Source of the DNA: Spirochaetales bacterium
GTDB lineage: Bacteria > Spirochaetota > Spirochaetia > Sphaerochaetales > Sphaerochaetaceae
NCBI GenBank assembly: GCA_012523305.1
Contig: JAAYIV010000048.1
Span: 1 to 59,765 of the forward strand
Length of the DNA: 59,765 nucleotides
Reading direction: 5' to 3'
The notes under the pieces were generated by a model that worked only from the letters and a program-made list of their open reading frames with translations, was not told the origin of the DNA and searched no databases. A program made the translations under genes and the position numbers. Positions 18,573-28,694 of this stretch are shown in pieces (positions within the stretch are counted from its first letter, which is position 1; each line of letters starts with the position of its first letter).

Positions 18573-21500
18573 ATGGGATCAAGAGATTTACGCATCGCTG
18601 CTCGGACAAGGATCGAAATTGATTATCATACACCGGTGTTCCCTGCGCCTGTTTCTGTGGAAACTATGTTGTCACAATCTAAAGAAATTGCTTACGCCTT
18701 CAATCAATTACAACATAAAAAAGGTCTTGAATCATTCATCTCAGCTGGAAAGCTTAATGCTGTCGGGGTCCTACATACTATCTATCAAGCTGTAATCTCA
18801 CGCTATTTGGTTGAGCAAAATCATGATTTTTTTACACGATTGTCGCCGCAGATAGCAAGGATTCCAGCATGCCAAGATGTTCTGATTTTCTACGCCAAAG
18901 AATTTCCTTCGCCGATTTTGATGTCAGAGAATCCCAACATTCCCTATTTCATGGAAGAGACGATCCGTGGATTCTTTATACATCAAATCATGATAGACAA
19001 CCCTGCCATACTTAAATCGATTCGACCTTTCATCAATCCGCAAGGAACACAATTCCCGCCTGCCAGCCAAGCGTTGACCGCCTTGATGGGAGGGTATACC
19101 AAATCATCACCGAGATTTGGAGAAAATGAAGATGACTTGTATACCTTTCTCACCGAACCTTCACGGTTGTATTCCGATTCGCTCAATGACCAAATTTCTT
19201 TCATCTTAGAACATTGGAAAGAACTGTTACCCGAAGATCTCCTGTTGCTTCTTTTAAGGGCGATCGATGTCATGAATGAAGAAGAAAAACCAAGGATGAA
19301 TGGGGGGCCCGGACCGATAGCCGTCCCCGATTATTCTAATAAGAGTTTTACTGCATCTTTTGACAAGGAAGCGTTCACTGCCGATAGGAACTGGATGCCA
19401 AATGTAGTCCTCATTGCGAAAAGTACTCTGGTATGGCTAGACCAACTGAGCAAGACATACGGCTATCCGATTAAAACCCTTGACGCTATTCCTGACAGAG
19501 AACTTGATCTATTAGCTCAGAGAGGGTTTACAGGATTGTGGCTCATCGGGTTGTGGGAGCGGAGCCAAGCTTCAAAAAGCATCAAGATTGCTTGTGGCAA
19601 TCCTGATGCCGAAGCTTCGGCCTATTCACTCAAAAGTTATGATATCGCTTCAAATCTCGGAGGGTGGGAGGCATACAAAAATCTGGATCGGCGTTGTACA
19701 GAACGCAATATCAGATTGGCAAGCGACATGGTCCCGAATCATACCGGGCTTGATAGTGATTGGATGATCCATCATCCTGAATTCTTCATCAGTTCTCCAT
19801 GGCCTCCTTACCCTAATTATTCCTACAATGGAATTGATCTTTCAGATAATCCAAATATTGAAATTAAAATTGAAGATCATTATTACGACAGGTCGGATGC
19901 TGCAGTCACTTTTAGGAGAATTGACAAGAGAACTCATGAAACTATGTATATATTCCATGGCAATGACGGGACGACAATGCCCTGGAATGATACGGCTCAG
20001 TTAGATTTCCTCAATAAAGATACACGAGAGGCTGTCATTCAACAGATCCTTCATGTAGCAAGCAACTTTAGCATCATCAGGTTCGATGCGGCGATGACGT
20101 TAGCGAGAAAGCATGTCCAACGGTTATGGTATCCACGCCCGGGCTCTGGAGGAGATATCCCGGGAAGATCAACCTCAGGGTTGACCGAAGAAGAATTCAA
20201 TCAAAGGATGCCGCAAGAATTTTGGAGAGAAGTCGTCGATAGGATCGCGACTGAATTGCCCGATACACTCTTGCTTGCCGAAGCATTCTGGATGATGGAA
20301 GGGTATTTTGTCCGGACTCTCGGAATGCATCGCGTCTATAACAGCGCTTTCATGAACATGTTGAAAAACCAAGAGAATAAAAAGTATCGGGATACGATAA
20401 AGAATACCATCGCTTTCGATCCGGAAATTCTCAAACGATTCGTAAATTTCATGAATAATCCTGACGAAGATACGGCTATCGCCCAATTCGGCGATGGTGA
20501 TCGATATTTCGGGGTATGCACCCTATTGGCAACCATGCCCGGATTGCCGATGTTCGGTCATGGGCAAATTGAAGGTTTCAAGGAAAAATATGGCATGGAA
20601 TTCAAGAAAGCTTATTGGGAAGAAACTCCCGATAACCGCTTGATTTCTGAGCATGAGAGAAGGATTTTTCCACTTTTGCGGATGAGATATCTATTCTCGG
20701 GATCCGAAAATTTCGAACTGTTCGACATGGCGAATGATTTTGGTGTCGAAGAGGCTGTTTTTGCATATGTAAATGGTATCGACACTGATAAAGTCCTGGT
20801 CGTGTATAATAACAGGTACGAAAAGAGTGAAGGCAGGATAAAGACTTCCGCACCAAAATTGAGACGCAAGCCCGATGGTTCCCGAGAAGTTTCTAGCAAC
20901 ACATTGGCAGAGAGCCTCGATATTAAAGTCGGGGGAAGACGCTTTGTCCTCTATATGGATTTTTATTCGAACAGACGGTATCTCTGCCCTTCGATTACGT
21001 TCTTTGACGAAGGGTTGTTTCTGCATCTCAACGGATATGAAACTAGAATTTTTACCGATATCAGGGAAGTTGAAGATTTCGACGGAGCTTATGAGAAGCT
21101 TTATCAGATGATCGGAAACGAAGGGTCATTGTCATTTGAAAGAGATCTCAAGATTATCAGGATGGAGCCGATATTCAAGGCGATGGAAAATTTCCGCTCA
21201 CCGGAGATGTTCAAAATGGCAACTGAGATCAGCCATGGGACATCCAGCCCTGCAGCTGCCAGAAAATTCATTCTCATGGTTGGTGAATCATATGCGAGAC
21301 TCACCGCTGAGATGGAAAAAATGCCCAGTGCGACCCAACGGGCGATCTGTGACGGAATCTATGAAGTCGATCCTTTGGTAATAGTAGGTCAATTGAAACG
21401 TTTGACTGATTGCTTCAAAGAGAAAAAAGACGAGCGCGAGCAATTGAGGAATATATTCCATACCGGTGCAATAGCCATGGCAGAAATCCCTTTGATAATT

Positions 21501-21965
21501 AATGCCTATTTATTCATCAAGCCGTTTTTACCAGATGATTGCTCTTTGCAGATGGCTTCAACCATTATTGACCAATTAGCCACATCGGTGTTCTTCAAAG
21601 AAGCGGCATTACCGTTAACAATAGGAGAATTAGAGATACAAAAAGTACTCGATGGCAGTGCATTCTTGGCTTCCTGTCCACAATTTTTGATGCATTTGGA
21701 TAGAGACTGCACGGCCCAGGCAAAAAAATTGCTTGCAAAACTGATGGATCTTGAGAGGTTTAGGACTTACATAGGATATAATCTCTATGATGGAATTGTA
21801 TGGTATCGCAAAGAATCGTTCCAACAGGCAGTATTTTTGTTAACTTTAGGGGTTTGCGTGAACGAAGAGAATGAAAGTAACTCTGAACACATGATACGAC
21901 TTGCGCTGGAATGGTTAAGATTGGATTCTTTGGCGGATTATCGAATACAAAACCTATTAGGATAG
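18573..21965 (+). CDS. Very large GH13 (alpha-amylase family) protein
   Basis: An 1130-residue protein with a GH13 barrel in its middle third, no signal peptide, and long flanking regions I cannot assign. Region I is DMVPNHTG with Asp385, region II is IIRFDAAM with the nucleophile Asp505, and region III is LLAEAFW with the acid/base Glu570. Region IV reads QFGDGDRYFG: the stabilising Asp is probably Asp643, but the His of the usual NHD motif is Gly642. The N-terminal 250 residues are helical and the C-terminal 300 resemble a helical repeat. Alpha-glucan hydrolysis or transglycosylation in the cytosol is the best guess; the substrate is unknown. AGGAG lies six bases before the ATG. It is followed by an SDF transporter after 56 bases. 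Confidence 0.85.
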   Translation: MGSRDLRIAARTRIEIDYHTPVFPAPVSVETMLSQSKEIAYAFNQLQHKKGLESFISAGKLNAVGVLHTIYQAVISRYLVEQNHDFFTRLSPQIARIPACQDVLIFYAKEFPSPILMSENPNIPYFMEETIRGFFIHQIMIDNPAILKSIRPFINPQGTQFPPASQALTALMGGYTKSSPRFGENEDDLYTFLTEPSRLYSDSLNDQISFILEHWKELLPEDLLLLLLRAIDVMNEEEKPRMNGGPGPIAVPDYSNKSFTASFDKEAFTADRNWMPNVVLIAKSTLVWLDQLSKTYGYPIKTLDAIPDRELDLLAQRGFTGLWLIGLWERSQASKSIKIACGNPDAEASAYSLKSYDIASNLGGWEAYKNLDRRCTERNIRLASDMVPNHTGLDSDWMIHHPEFFISSPWPPYPNYSYNGIDLSDNPNIEIKIEDHYYDRSDAAVTFRRIDKRTHETMYIFHGNDGTTMPWNDTAQLDFLNKDTREAVIQQILHVASNFSIIRFDAAMTLARKHVQRLWYPRPGSGGDIPGRSTSGLTEEEFNQRMPQEFWREVVDRIATELPDTLLLAEAFWMMEGYFVRTLGMHRVYNSAFMNMLKNQENKKYRDTIKNTIAFDPEILKRFVNFMNNPDEDTAIAQFGDGDRYFGVCTLLATMPGLPMFGHGQIEGFKEKYGMEFKKAYWEETPDNRLISEHERRIFPLLRMRYLFSGSENFELFDMANDFGVEEAVFAYVNGIDTDKVLVVYNNRYEKSEGRIKTSAPKLRRKPDGSREVSSNTLAESLDIKVGGRRFVLYMDFYSNRRYLCPSITFFDEGLFLHLNGYETRIFTDIREVEDFDGAYEKLYQMIGNEGSLSFERDLKIIRMEPIFKAMENFRSPEMFKMATEISHGTSSPAAARKFILMVGESYARLTAEMEKMPSATQRAICDGIYEVDPLVIVGQLKRLTDCFKEKKDEREQLRNIFHTGAIAMAEIPLIINAYLFIKPFLPDDCSLQMASTIIDQLATSVFFKEAALPLTIGELEIQKVLDGSAFLASCPQFLMHLDRDCTAQAKKLLAKLMDLERFRTYIGYNLYDGIVWYRKESFQQAVFLLTLGVCVNEENESNSEHMIRLALEWLRLDSLADYRIQNLLG

Positions 21966-22021
21966 TTTGCCATACCGTTAATTAATTGACTTATAGATTT
22001 CAATGGGATAAGGTTGCGAAT

Positions 22022-23272
22022 ATGAAAACTTGGATTACCTATGTTGCCGCTGTGGCATTGGGATTTTCCGCAACGCTGCTTCTTGGAGAATTTGAACTCT
22101 ACGGAACCATTGTGGGGTCGTTAGTTCCTGTGTTGGTTGACATTGGAATTTTTATGTTATTTCCAATGGTATTCGTCATGTTCTGCGCAGGAATTTCATC
22201 GCTACGAAGACATGCCAGAACTGCCATGATGGTAGGCACCACTATTTTGTGGAGCATTGTTACTGCCGTATTTTTAAGTGCCGCAGCATATGCGATCTAC
22301 CAGTTATTGCCATTTGGATTTGAGAACCTTAACATTATTGCTTCGGTATCGGCTATTCCCGATGGTGTCAATCAGGGAGCAACTGTAGATATCGTTTCGA
22401 TGTTTGTCGGTAAAAATGCATTTTCACAGGTTATTTTGAGCAATTCGCACCTGTTACCGATAATCATTCTTGCCCTTTTAGTCGGTTACGCGTTAAAGCC
22501 GAATATCGAAGTGATCCGGCCTGCTTATGTCGTGATGAATTCATTCTCAGAAGCCATGTTCAGGCTGGCTCGATTCTTTGCTGTGCTCGGAGCCTTGTTC
22601 ATTGGACTTCTAGCTGCCAACTATTTCAATACGGTAAATTTTGATGAATTATTTTTCAAGAACCTTCGTTTCTTTGCCGTAATTGGAATCGCAACAGCAA
22701 CCGGCTTGTTTGTCCTGCTTCCATTACTCTATGGCATCGTCACAGGGTTTACCAGAGGGAATCCTTACAGAATCCTTTTCGGTACGATAAGTGCTTTGAT
22801 CGCAGCGTTCTTCACCGGCAACCATCTGTATTCGACCATGGTATTGTTGCCGACCACTAGGAGAAACAACCAAGTTCAGAAAAGAATTGCGGGAACAGCA
22901 CTTCCCCTTTACACGATAATCGGAAAAGGAGGGAGTGCCATGGTTGCCACCATCACGATGATGGCAATGGTGCATGCGGCTACCGGTTCATTACCGGGAT
23001 GGAAAACTGGTGCGGTCATGGCAGGTATCTGCGTAATGTTTTCGTTTCTAAGCTCCTGGAGCCTTGGGTTTGAAAGCCTTTTCATCATGCTTGCAGCAGC
23101 CAAATTCTTACACATCCAATTCCAGCAATTAGATTTGATATTTGTCGCGCTTTTGCCATTATTATCAGGTATCGGAACATTGCTTGATACTGCAATCGGA
23201 GCCTTTGGAGCCGCATATACTTCACGCATGATAGTCCGGCCGATGGCAACACCGTATCGGGAATTGATCTGA
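22022..23272 (+). CDS. SDF/DAACS-family dicarboxylate or amino acid:cation symporter
   Basis: A 416-residue inner-membrane protein with about eight helices and the layout of the sodium:dicarboxylate symporter family. Visible are an N-terminal helix bundle, a Ser/Asn-rich loop (SVSAIPDGVNQGATVDIVSM), a re-entrant-like region AAFFTGNHLYSTMVLLPTT, and a late GTLLDTAIGAFGAAY segment. The substrate (glutamate, aspartate, C4-dicarboxylate or serine/threonine) cannot be told. An upstream TTG start at 21986 is in frame, but AAGG sits nine bases before the ATG at 22022 and the protein begins properly there with MKTWITYV. The next gene starts ten bases downstream, suggesting a two-gene unit. Confidence 0.82.
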   Translation: MKTWITYVAAVALGFSATLLLGEFELYGTIVGSLVPVLVDIGIFMLFPMVFVMFCAGISSLRRHARTAMMVGTTILWSIVTAVFLSAAAYAIYQLLPFGFENLNIIASVSAIPDGVNQGATVDIVSMFVGKNAFSQVILSNSHLLPIIILALLVGYALKPNIEVIRPAYVVMNSFSEAMFRLARFFAVLGALFIGLLAANYFNTVNFDELFFKNLRFFAVIGIATATGLFVLLPLLYGIVTGFTRGNPYRILFGTISALIAAFFTGNHLYSTMVLLPTTRRNNQVQKRIAGTALPLYTIIGKGGSAMVATITMMAMVHAATGSLPGWKTGAVMAGICVMFSFLSSWSLGFESLFIMLAAAKFLHIQFQQLDLIFVALLPLLSGIGTLLDTAIGAFGAAYTSRMIVRPMATPYRELI

Positions 23273-23282
23273 TCGGGGCGCC

Positions 23283-24068
23283 ATGAACAAGTACTTACGA
23301 ATCACAGGCCTTGCATTGCATACGTTCCTCTCTATCTCTTTAGTAGTTCTGGCGGGACAAGCGTCCCTTAGATTGCTGTTTGCGAATCCAGGTGCAGGAA
23401 CAACCGCCCCGGTCCCGCTTCAAGTGTTTGGAAGAGAATTGTTGCCAGCATTGATCATCGCATTGATCTCACTCGCAGGATCGTTTTCAATCGCATTGAA
23501 AGACACTTCAAGGATGGTGATGGAACGACGTATGCTTCCCCTGTTATTTCTTACACACACGTTATGCTTTGTAAAAATCATACCAATCTATTCTCTGTTG
23601 GTTCCAGTTTCGATTATCAGTTTTTCGACCGTGGCGGTATTATATCAATTTGCCCTAGTATTCAGTGCGTTTCTCGTATTTGCAATCGGCTTGTTCCAGC
23701 AAGGTTCAAATATGTTCAAATCAGGCCAATTGGTTTTTATAGGGGCTTTTGCATCGTTATTATTGGCAGCTTTGGCTGATGTGAGTGCCAACTCAAAGGA
23801 AGTGATTGTTTCCGGTGCTATCGCATCATCTGCCGTCTTGATGATTTCAGCTCTTTTACAGATGATTGCAATAGGAAGTTTCATAGTGATTTTTCTAAAA
23901 GAAAAAACCCGTCATAACGCCTTGCGTTGCGGAGGTTTTATCCTAATGATTTTAGCAAACATGGGAATAGCTGTATCTATCGCCTCAGGCTGGAAAATCC
24001 TTGCTTTAGTGTGTTATGCGGCAGGAGTTTTATTAGTTTCACCGATCCTTCAAGGTGAAAGAATGTAG
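23283..24068 (+). CDS. Hypothetical polytopic membrane protein
   Basis: A 261-residue, very hydrophobic protein with about seven predicted membrane helices and few charged residues. I recognise no family motif. It starts ten bases after the SDF transporter gene on the same strand, so it is likely co-expressed and may be an accessory of that transporter; this is inference from position only. The ribosome site is weak (GGGGCG). It ends in a hairpin shared with the convergent gpmI gene. Confidence 0.75.
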   Translation: MNKYLRITGLALHTFLSISLVVLAGQASLRLLFANPGAGTTAPVPLQVFGRELLPALIIALISLAGSFSIALKDTSRMVMERRMLPLLFLTHTLCFVKIIPIYSLLVPVSIISFSTVAVLYQFALVFSAFLVFAIGLFQQGSNMFKSGQLVFIGAFASLLLAALADVSANSKEVIVSGAIASSAVLMISALLQMIAIGSFIVIFLKEKTRHNALRCGGFILMILANMGIAVSIASGWKILALVCYAAGVLLVSPILQGERM

Positions 24069-24092
24069 GACTGCCGTTAACGACAGTCCTAC
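24065..24092. terminator. Palindrome between convergent genes, possible bidirectional terminator
   Basis: GTAGGACTG (24065-24073) pairs with CAGTCCTAC (24084-24092), and the centre CGTTAACG is itself self-complementary. The stop codon of the membrane-protein gene lies in the left arm. Neither side has a long T-run, though the minus strand continues ATTCTTTC, so intrinsic termination is plausible rather than sure. Confidence 0.45.
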
Positions 24093-24100
24093 GTAGCTTA

Positions 24101-25747
24101 TCATATCAACTCGATAATACTCTGATCATAATCCTCGGGAGGCTCAAAACCAAGAAGTTGCATACAGGTTGCCGGAATCGAGCTAATCCCCAACCCTTCT
24201 CTCAAGGTTGTCGAATATTCACCATTGTAATTCGGATCCACGATAATAAACGGAACAGGATTCAATGAATGGGCGGTCTTGGATTTTGGACTACCGTCCT
24301 CTTTTCGCTTTACATTCCCTTTCTTGTCATGCTCATACATATCATCGGCATTACCGTGGTCAGCTGTTAAAATCAAAATCCCGCCATATTGCTCTACGAC
24401 ACTCTTTAGCCTTGCGATTTGCAGATCCATTGCTTCCATGGAACATACCACAGCCTGATAATTACCAGTATGCCCGACCATATCCCCGTTGGGATAGTTC
24501 AACTTGATAAAATCATACTTACCACTTTTAACAGCCTTGATTACATTGTCGGTAATATCGGCGCATTTCATCCAAGGCCGTTGTTCGAACGGGACATTGT
24601 CAGAAGGAACTTCAACATAAGTCTCCAGTTTTTCATCAAATTTACCTGTTCGGTTTCCGTTAAAGAAATAGGTAACGTGGCCATATTTTTGCGTTTCACT
24701 GATCGAATACTGACGAACATTACTCGCGCAAAGATATTCAGCCAGCGTTCGATCGATAGAGGGTGGCGTTACGAGATATTGTTTGGGGACATGCATGTCT
24801 CCATCATATTCCATCATGCCTGCATACTCGACCTTGGGATGCCGTACACGATCAAATTCATCTAGTGTTTCAGCTTCGAAAGCTTTTGTAATCTCAAGGG
24901 CCCGGTCTCCCCTGAAGTTAAACAATATTACACTATCGCCATCCACTATCGGTCCGACAGGAACACCATTCTCGGAAATGACAAATGGGGGAAGATCCTG
25001 GTCTATGGCTGAAGTTTCCTTCCTGAGGGTTTCGATTGCTTCATGAGGATTGGAAAATTCTCTACCTTCACCCAAGACATGTGTCTGCCAACCCCGTCTC
25101 ACCATCTCCCAGTCAGCATTATAACGATCCATGGTGATTACCATTCTTCCACCGCCAGAGGCAATTTTTGCATCAAACGAGTCGTCGGACAATGATGCCA
25201 AAAATTCACTAAACGGATCAAAATACTCCAAAGCAGACAACTCACCGACATCCCTTCCATCAAGTAAGGCATGTACGCGAACTTTTTTAACTTTTTCTTT
25301 CTTGGCTTCAATCACCATACTTTTCAAATTATTGATGTGGGAGTGAACGTTACCGTCTGAAAGCAGTCCTATAAAATGAAGCGTGCCATTGGTATTTATT
25401 ACGTTGTTGACGAGCTTTTCCCATACCGCACCTTCGAACATAGCCCTGGTCTCAATTGAGTTGTTGACAAGTTTCGCTCCTTGGGAGAATACTCTTCCGC
25501 AGCCCATTGCATTGTGACCGACCTCACTGTTACCCATGTCTTCATCAGAGGGAAGACCGACAGCCGTCCCGTGGGCTTTTAATTTTGTCCATGGGGCTGT
25601 TTTCAGCAGTTGCTTCAACATCATGGTTTTTGAATCCGCGACGGCATCTCCTTCTTGATATGCTCCGAAACCAACTCCATCCATTATCACTAACACTACA
25701 GGACCTTTCCTGCTGATTTTTCCATTTTTATATAAAGCTTGAACCAT
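24101..25747 (-). CDS. gpmI: 2,3-bisphosphoglycerate-independent phosphoglycerate mutase
   Basis: Glycolytic interconversion of 3- and 2-phosphoglycerate in the cytosol, manganese-dependent. The 548-residue protein has the alkaline-phosphatase-fold metal motif VVLVIMDGVGFG, the phospho-acceptor Ser in EDMGNSEVGHNAMG, LLDGRDVGELSALEYF, and late metal residues in ILTADHGNADDMYEHD and KTAHSLNPVPFI. A GTG at 25768 is open upstream, but AAGGAG lies six bases before the ATG at 25747, so that start is used. It is convergent with the SDF transporter pair; pepP ends just upstream on the same strand with a separate promoter between. Confidence 0.96.
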   Translation of the reverse strand: MVQALYKNGKISRKGPVVLVIMDGVGFGAYQEGDAVADSKTMMLKQLLKTAPWTKLKAHGTAVGLPSDEDMGNSEVGHNAMGCGRVFSQGAKLVNNSIETRAMFEGAVWEKLVNNVINTNGTLHFIGLLSDGNVHSHINNLKSMVIEAKKEKVKKVRVHALLDGRDVGELSALEYFDPFSEFLASLSDDSFDAKIASGGGRMVITMDRYNADWEMVRRGWQTHVLGEGREFSNPHEAIETLRKETSAIDQDLPPFVISENGVPVGPIVDGDSVILFNFRGDRALEITKAFEAETLDEFDRVRHPKVEYAGMMEYDGDMHVPKQYLVTPPSIDRTLAEYLCASNVRQYSISETQKYGHVTYFFNGNRTGKFDEKLETYVEVPSDNVPFEQRPWMKCADITDNVIKAVKSGKYDFIKLNYPNGDMVGHTGNYQAVVCSMEAMDLQIARLKSVVEQYGGILILTADHGNADDMYEHDKKGNVKRKEDGSPKSKTAHSLNPVPFIIVDPNYNGEYSTTLREGLGISSIPATCMQLLGFEPPEDYDQSIIELI

Positions 25748-25776
25748 CAAAATCTCCTTAACGTACACTGGTACCG

Positions 25777-25805
25777 AATATAGCTATTTAATTGTGATAG
25801 GTAAA
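25777..25805 (-). promoter_or_regulatory. Promoter of gpmI
   Basis: On the minus strand TTTACC, a 17-base spacer and TATATT, leaving a leader of about 25 bases that carries the AAGGAG ribosome site. The -35 overlaps the stop region of the upstream peptidase gene. Confidence 0.5.
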
Positions 25806-25806
25806 G

Positions 25807-27582
25807 TCACAGTGCCGCTGTAGCTTCTTTAAGCCATGTTCTTGTTTTCTCATCTAGATACGGTGAGAGTGTGTTGCGAACGGTTTCATGATAATCATCA
25901 ATCATCTGTATCTCATTGGGGGCAAGCAGGTCTTTATCGATTAGATCACGTTCAAAAGGACAAAAACTGAGTACTTCAAACGCTAAAAAAGAACCGAATT
26001 CGGTGGTCTCAGCCTGTTTCACGGCAACAATATTTTCGATTCGTATCCCATATCGTCCTTCTTTGTACACACCGGGTTCATCTGAAATGACCATCCCGGC
26101 CTTCAAAGAAACCATTGTCGGCCTAGGAGAAATATTTTGGGGACCTTCATGGACATTCAACCTAAATCCAAGCCCATGTCCGGTACCATGGCCGAACGAT
26201 AGTCCTTGCTGCCACAGGAATTGGCGGGCAAGCACATCAAGTTGATATCCATATGTACCTTTTGGGAATTTTTGGGCAGCCAATGTAATAGTACCTTTCA
26301 GTACGAGGGTGTAATCCCGTTTCATCTCATCCGAGGCGGTTCCAAAAAGCAATGTGCGAGTGATATCGGTCGTACCACTGGCATACTGCCCTCCTGTATC
26401 TAGGACCAACAGGCCATCTCCTTCAAGAACATGAGCACTTTCTTCGGTTGCACTGTAATGGGCAAGCGCGCCATGTTCACGATATGCGGCGATAGGTGAG
26501 AACGATGGCCCGAGGTATTCAGGATGCTCTGATCTGCACCGGATCAGTTCTTCTGCAAGTGAGATTTCGTTATAAGTCTTTCCAGAAGTTTTCACTCGGG
26601 CCAAGAATTTTACCAATGCAACGCCGTCTAATAGGTGCGCTCGCCGCATTCCTTCAAGTTCAGCTTTATTTTTTGTCGATTTCAGGTCGGTGGAAATATC
26701 ACGTCCTTCAACCGTATCGACTTGTTTTGGGAGTGCTTCGAGAAGTCGTACAGATATCTTATCAGCCGAATAATAGACACGATATCCGTCTGAAGCCAAA
26801 GTTTTCAAGGCTGTATCGATTTCATCATACCCGAGTATCGATACATCCTTTGAAAGACTCGAATAAACCTCTTTGGAAAAATGCCTGCCATCGCTACAAA
26901 GGACGGTACTGTCGGGGCCGATAATCAAATAGGCAAGGAATACCGGATTATATTCGATGTCAGAACCTCTGAGATTGAGGATCCAGGCAATGTCGTCAAG
27001 ACTGGCGATTATCGTATGAGTACAACCTTGTTGAGCGAGCTCTTTTCTAATGAGTTCGATTTTCTCTTTCCGACTATACCCGACATACGTATCTTCCATC
27101 TCTACAACTTGCTCATGAGGTATTTCTGGTCGATTTTCCCAAATTTGATCAAACCAATCCTCTGTACCGACTAATTCAAATCGTTTCCCGATAAAAGCTC
27201 GTTCCAAGTTTCTTTTCGCCGTAACCGTACACGTTGATGCTTCAAATCCGATGACGCTGCCTGATTCCATGGTACGTGCAAGCCACTGAACATGATCTAA
27301 AACTTGAGGGGTGTCCAATTTTTGCAATTCGAACGAAGTATTTCTTAACTGTTGCTCACCTTGGATAAAATATCTTGAATCTACCCAAAGCAGAGCTTTG
27401 TCCCTAGTCACCACAACAGTACCTGCGGAACCTGTAAATCCGCTAATCCAGCTTCTTGTCTGCCAACGGGAACAAACATATTCACTTGAATGCGGATCTG
27501 ATCCGGTGATAATCCAGGCATCTATGTGTTCTTTCGCCATTCGTTTGCGCAATTTTTCCAAACGGTGTTCAATAGTATTCAT
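25807..27582 (-). CDS. pepP: Xaa-Pro aminopeptidase (M24B)
   Basis: A 591-residue cytosolic metallo-aminopeptidase that cuts N-terminal residues before proline. It is the long three-domain form: two creatinase-like N-terminal domains (about 1-300), the pita-bread M24 catalytic domain (about 310-525), and a C-terminal peptidase_M24_C extension. Metal ligands are visible in LVLDTGGQYASGTTDITRTL (two Asp), SFGHGTGHGLGF (His), and SDEPGVYKEGRYGIRIEN (Glu pair). AGGAG lies six bases before the ATG. It sits between lgt and gpmI on the same strand, 25 bases after lgt ends. It may help recycle peptides for amino acid fermentation. Confidence 0.94.
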   Translation of the reverse strand: MNTIEHRLEKLRKRMAKEHIDAWIITGSDPHSSEYVCSRWQTRSWISGFTGSAGTVVVTRDKALLWVDSRYFIQGEQQLRNTSFELQKLDTPQVLDHVQWLARTMESGSVIGFEASTCTVTAKRNLERAFIGKRFELVGTEDWFDQIWENRPEIPHEQVVEMEDTYVGYSRKEKIELIRKELAQQGCTHTIIASLDDIAWILNLRGSDIEYNPVFLAYLIIGPDSTVLCSDGRHFSKEVYSSLSKDVSILGYDEIDTALKTLASDGYRVYYSADKISVRLLEALPKQVDTVEGRDISTDLKSTKNKAELEGMRRAHLLDGVALVKFLARVKTSGKTYNEISLAEELIRCRSEHPEYLGPSFSPIAAYREHGALAHYSATEESAHVLEGDGLLVLDTGGQYASGTTDITRTLLFGTASDEMKRDYTLVLKGTITLAAQKFPKGTYGYQLDVLARQFLWQQGLSFGHGTGHGLGFRLNVHEGPQNISPRPTMVSLKAGMVISDEPGVYKEGRYGIRIENIVAVKQAETTEFGSFLAFEVLSFCPFERDLIDKDLLAPNEIQMIDDYHETVRNTLSPYLDEKTRTWLKEATAAL

Positions 27583-27607
27583 CAGACGCTCCTATGAGAA
27601 ACAAAAT

Positions 27608-28603
27608 CTATTTCTTTTTCTTCTTCTTTTTACCGCGGTTCATCTTTGCCATTCTTTTAACTTCGAGTCGAATCCCCCTGGCCTTCGTATAATACAACAA
27701 GACAATCCCAACGATGATCATCAACAAACAGAATAGCTGTCCCATTGATATGTTCAAGAAGGATTCAAACAAAGCTATCGGAGCAGTTTTGTCTCCCAGT
27801 TGAATGATAAAGCCCAAATTGGCATCGGGTTCACGTACATATTCGATGACAAATCTGAAAAATCCATATCCTATCAAATACCATGCGAGGAGAAATCCGT
27901 CATGTTTCTTAATCCTCTTGAATACGAACCAGATCAATATCCAGAGAATAATGCCCTCGAACAAGGCTTCATAGAGTTGCGAAGGATGCCGTGGCAAGTT
28001 GAGCATTTCGCCTTGGACATATGCAAGACCGATGGTATCGGCAAAGTTTTTAACCCATTCCAGACCCGTCGAGTATGAAGGGGCATCCGGAAATACCATC
28101 GCCCATGGGGCTGTGGACACGCGACCCCAGAGTTCCCCATTAATAAAATTACCCAATCTCCCAAATGTGTAGCCAAGTGGAATACCTGCGATCAAAGCAT
28201 CGGCAATGTGCCAAAAATCCTTTTTATGGACTTTACAAAAGATTATGGCTCCCACCGTGGTCCCAACAAGACCACCATGATAACTCATCCCTGGCAACCC
28301 GACAAATTGGCCATCACTGAATGGCCAGAAAATCAACCACGGATGTGTCCAATAATAGCCAGTGCCATCATAAAAGAGTGTGGAAAAGAGTCGTGCGCCT
28401 AATATCAGGCCTGCGATAGTGTAGAGAAAAAGAGTCGTTGCTTCATCGACGGTCAGATTAACTTCTTTTCGTTTAATCTGCTTCCACACCAATAGGAATG
28501 CCACGGCAAAAGCCACCAGGTACATGAGGCTATACCAACGAATTGGCAATCCTGAAAAAATCGTGGGGGAAATCCACGAAGGATATTCAATGAATAAATA
28601 CAT
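27608..28603 (-). CDS. lgt: Prolipoprotein diacylglyceryl transferase
   Basis: Transfers diacylglycerol to the lipobox Cys of prolipoproteins in the inner membrane. The 331-residue polytopic protein shows the family blocks MSYHGGLVGTTVGAI, the signature GRLGNFINGELWGR with the key Arg and Glu, and RHPSQLYEALFEG. The C-terminus ends in seven consecutive lysines after MNRGKK-type sequence, an unusually basic cytosolic tail. The start at 28603 is preferred to one 13 codons upstream because a -35/-10 pair ends six bases before it; there is no ribosome site at either. It is divergent from the S41 peptidase gene. Lipoprotein processing fits a spirochaete, which typically has many lipoproteins. Confidence 0.94.
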   Translation of the reverse strand: MYLFIEYPSWISPTIFSGLPIRWYSLMYLVAFAVAFLLVWKQIKRKEVNLTVDEATTLFLYTIAGLILGARLFSTLFYDGTGYYWTHPWLIFWPFSDGQFVGLPGMSYHGGLVGTTVGAIIFCKVHKKDFWHIADALIAGIPLGYTFGRLGNFINGELWGRVSTAPWAMVFPDAPSYSTGLEWVKNFADTIGLAYVQGEMLNLPRHPSQLYEALFEGIILWILIWFVFKRIKKHDGFLLAWYLIGYGFFRFVIEYVREPDANLGFIIQLGDKTAPIALFESFLNISMGQLFCLLMIIVGIVLLYYTKARGIRLEVKRMAKMNRGKKKKKKK

Positions 28604-28609
28604 GGAAGA

Positions 28610-28638
28610 AGTGTAGTATGAGTCTTTATTGTGGTCAA
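28610..28638 (-). promoter_or_regulatory. Leaderless-type promoter of lgt
   Basis: On the minus strand TTGACC (five of six), 17 bases, TACACT, then TCTTCC and the ATG at 28603. It supports the shorter Lgt start. Confidence 0.55.
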
Positions 28639-28694
28639 CCATATCGGCAGATTCTATGGCCTACTGTAAAAAAATTATGTATATTTTGCTTACT

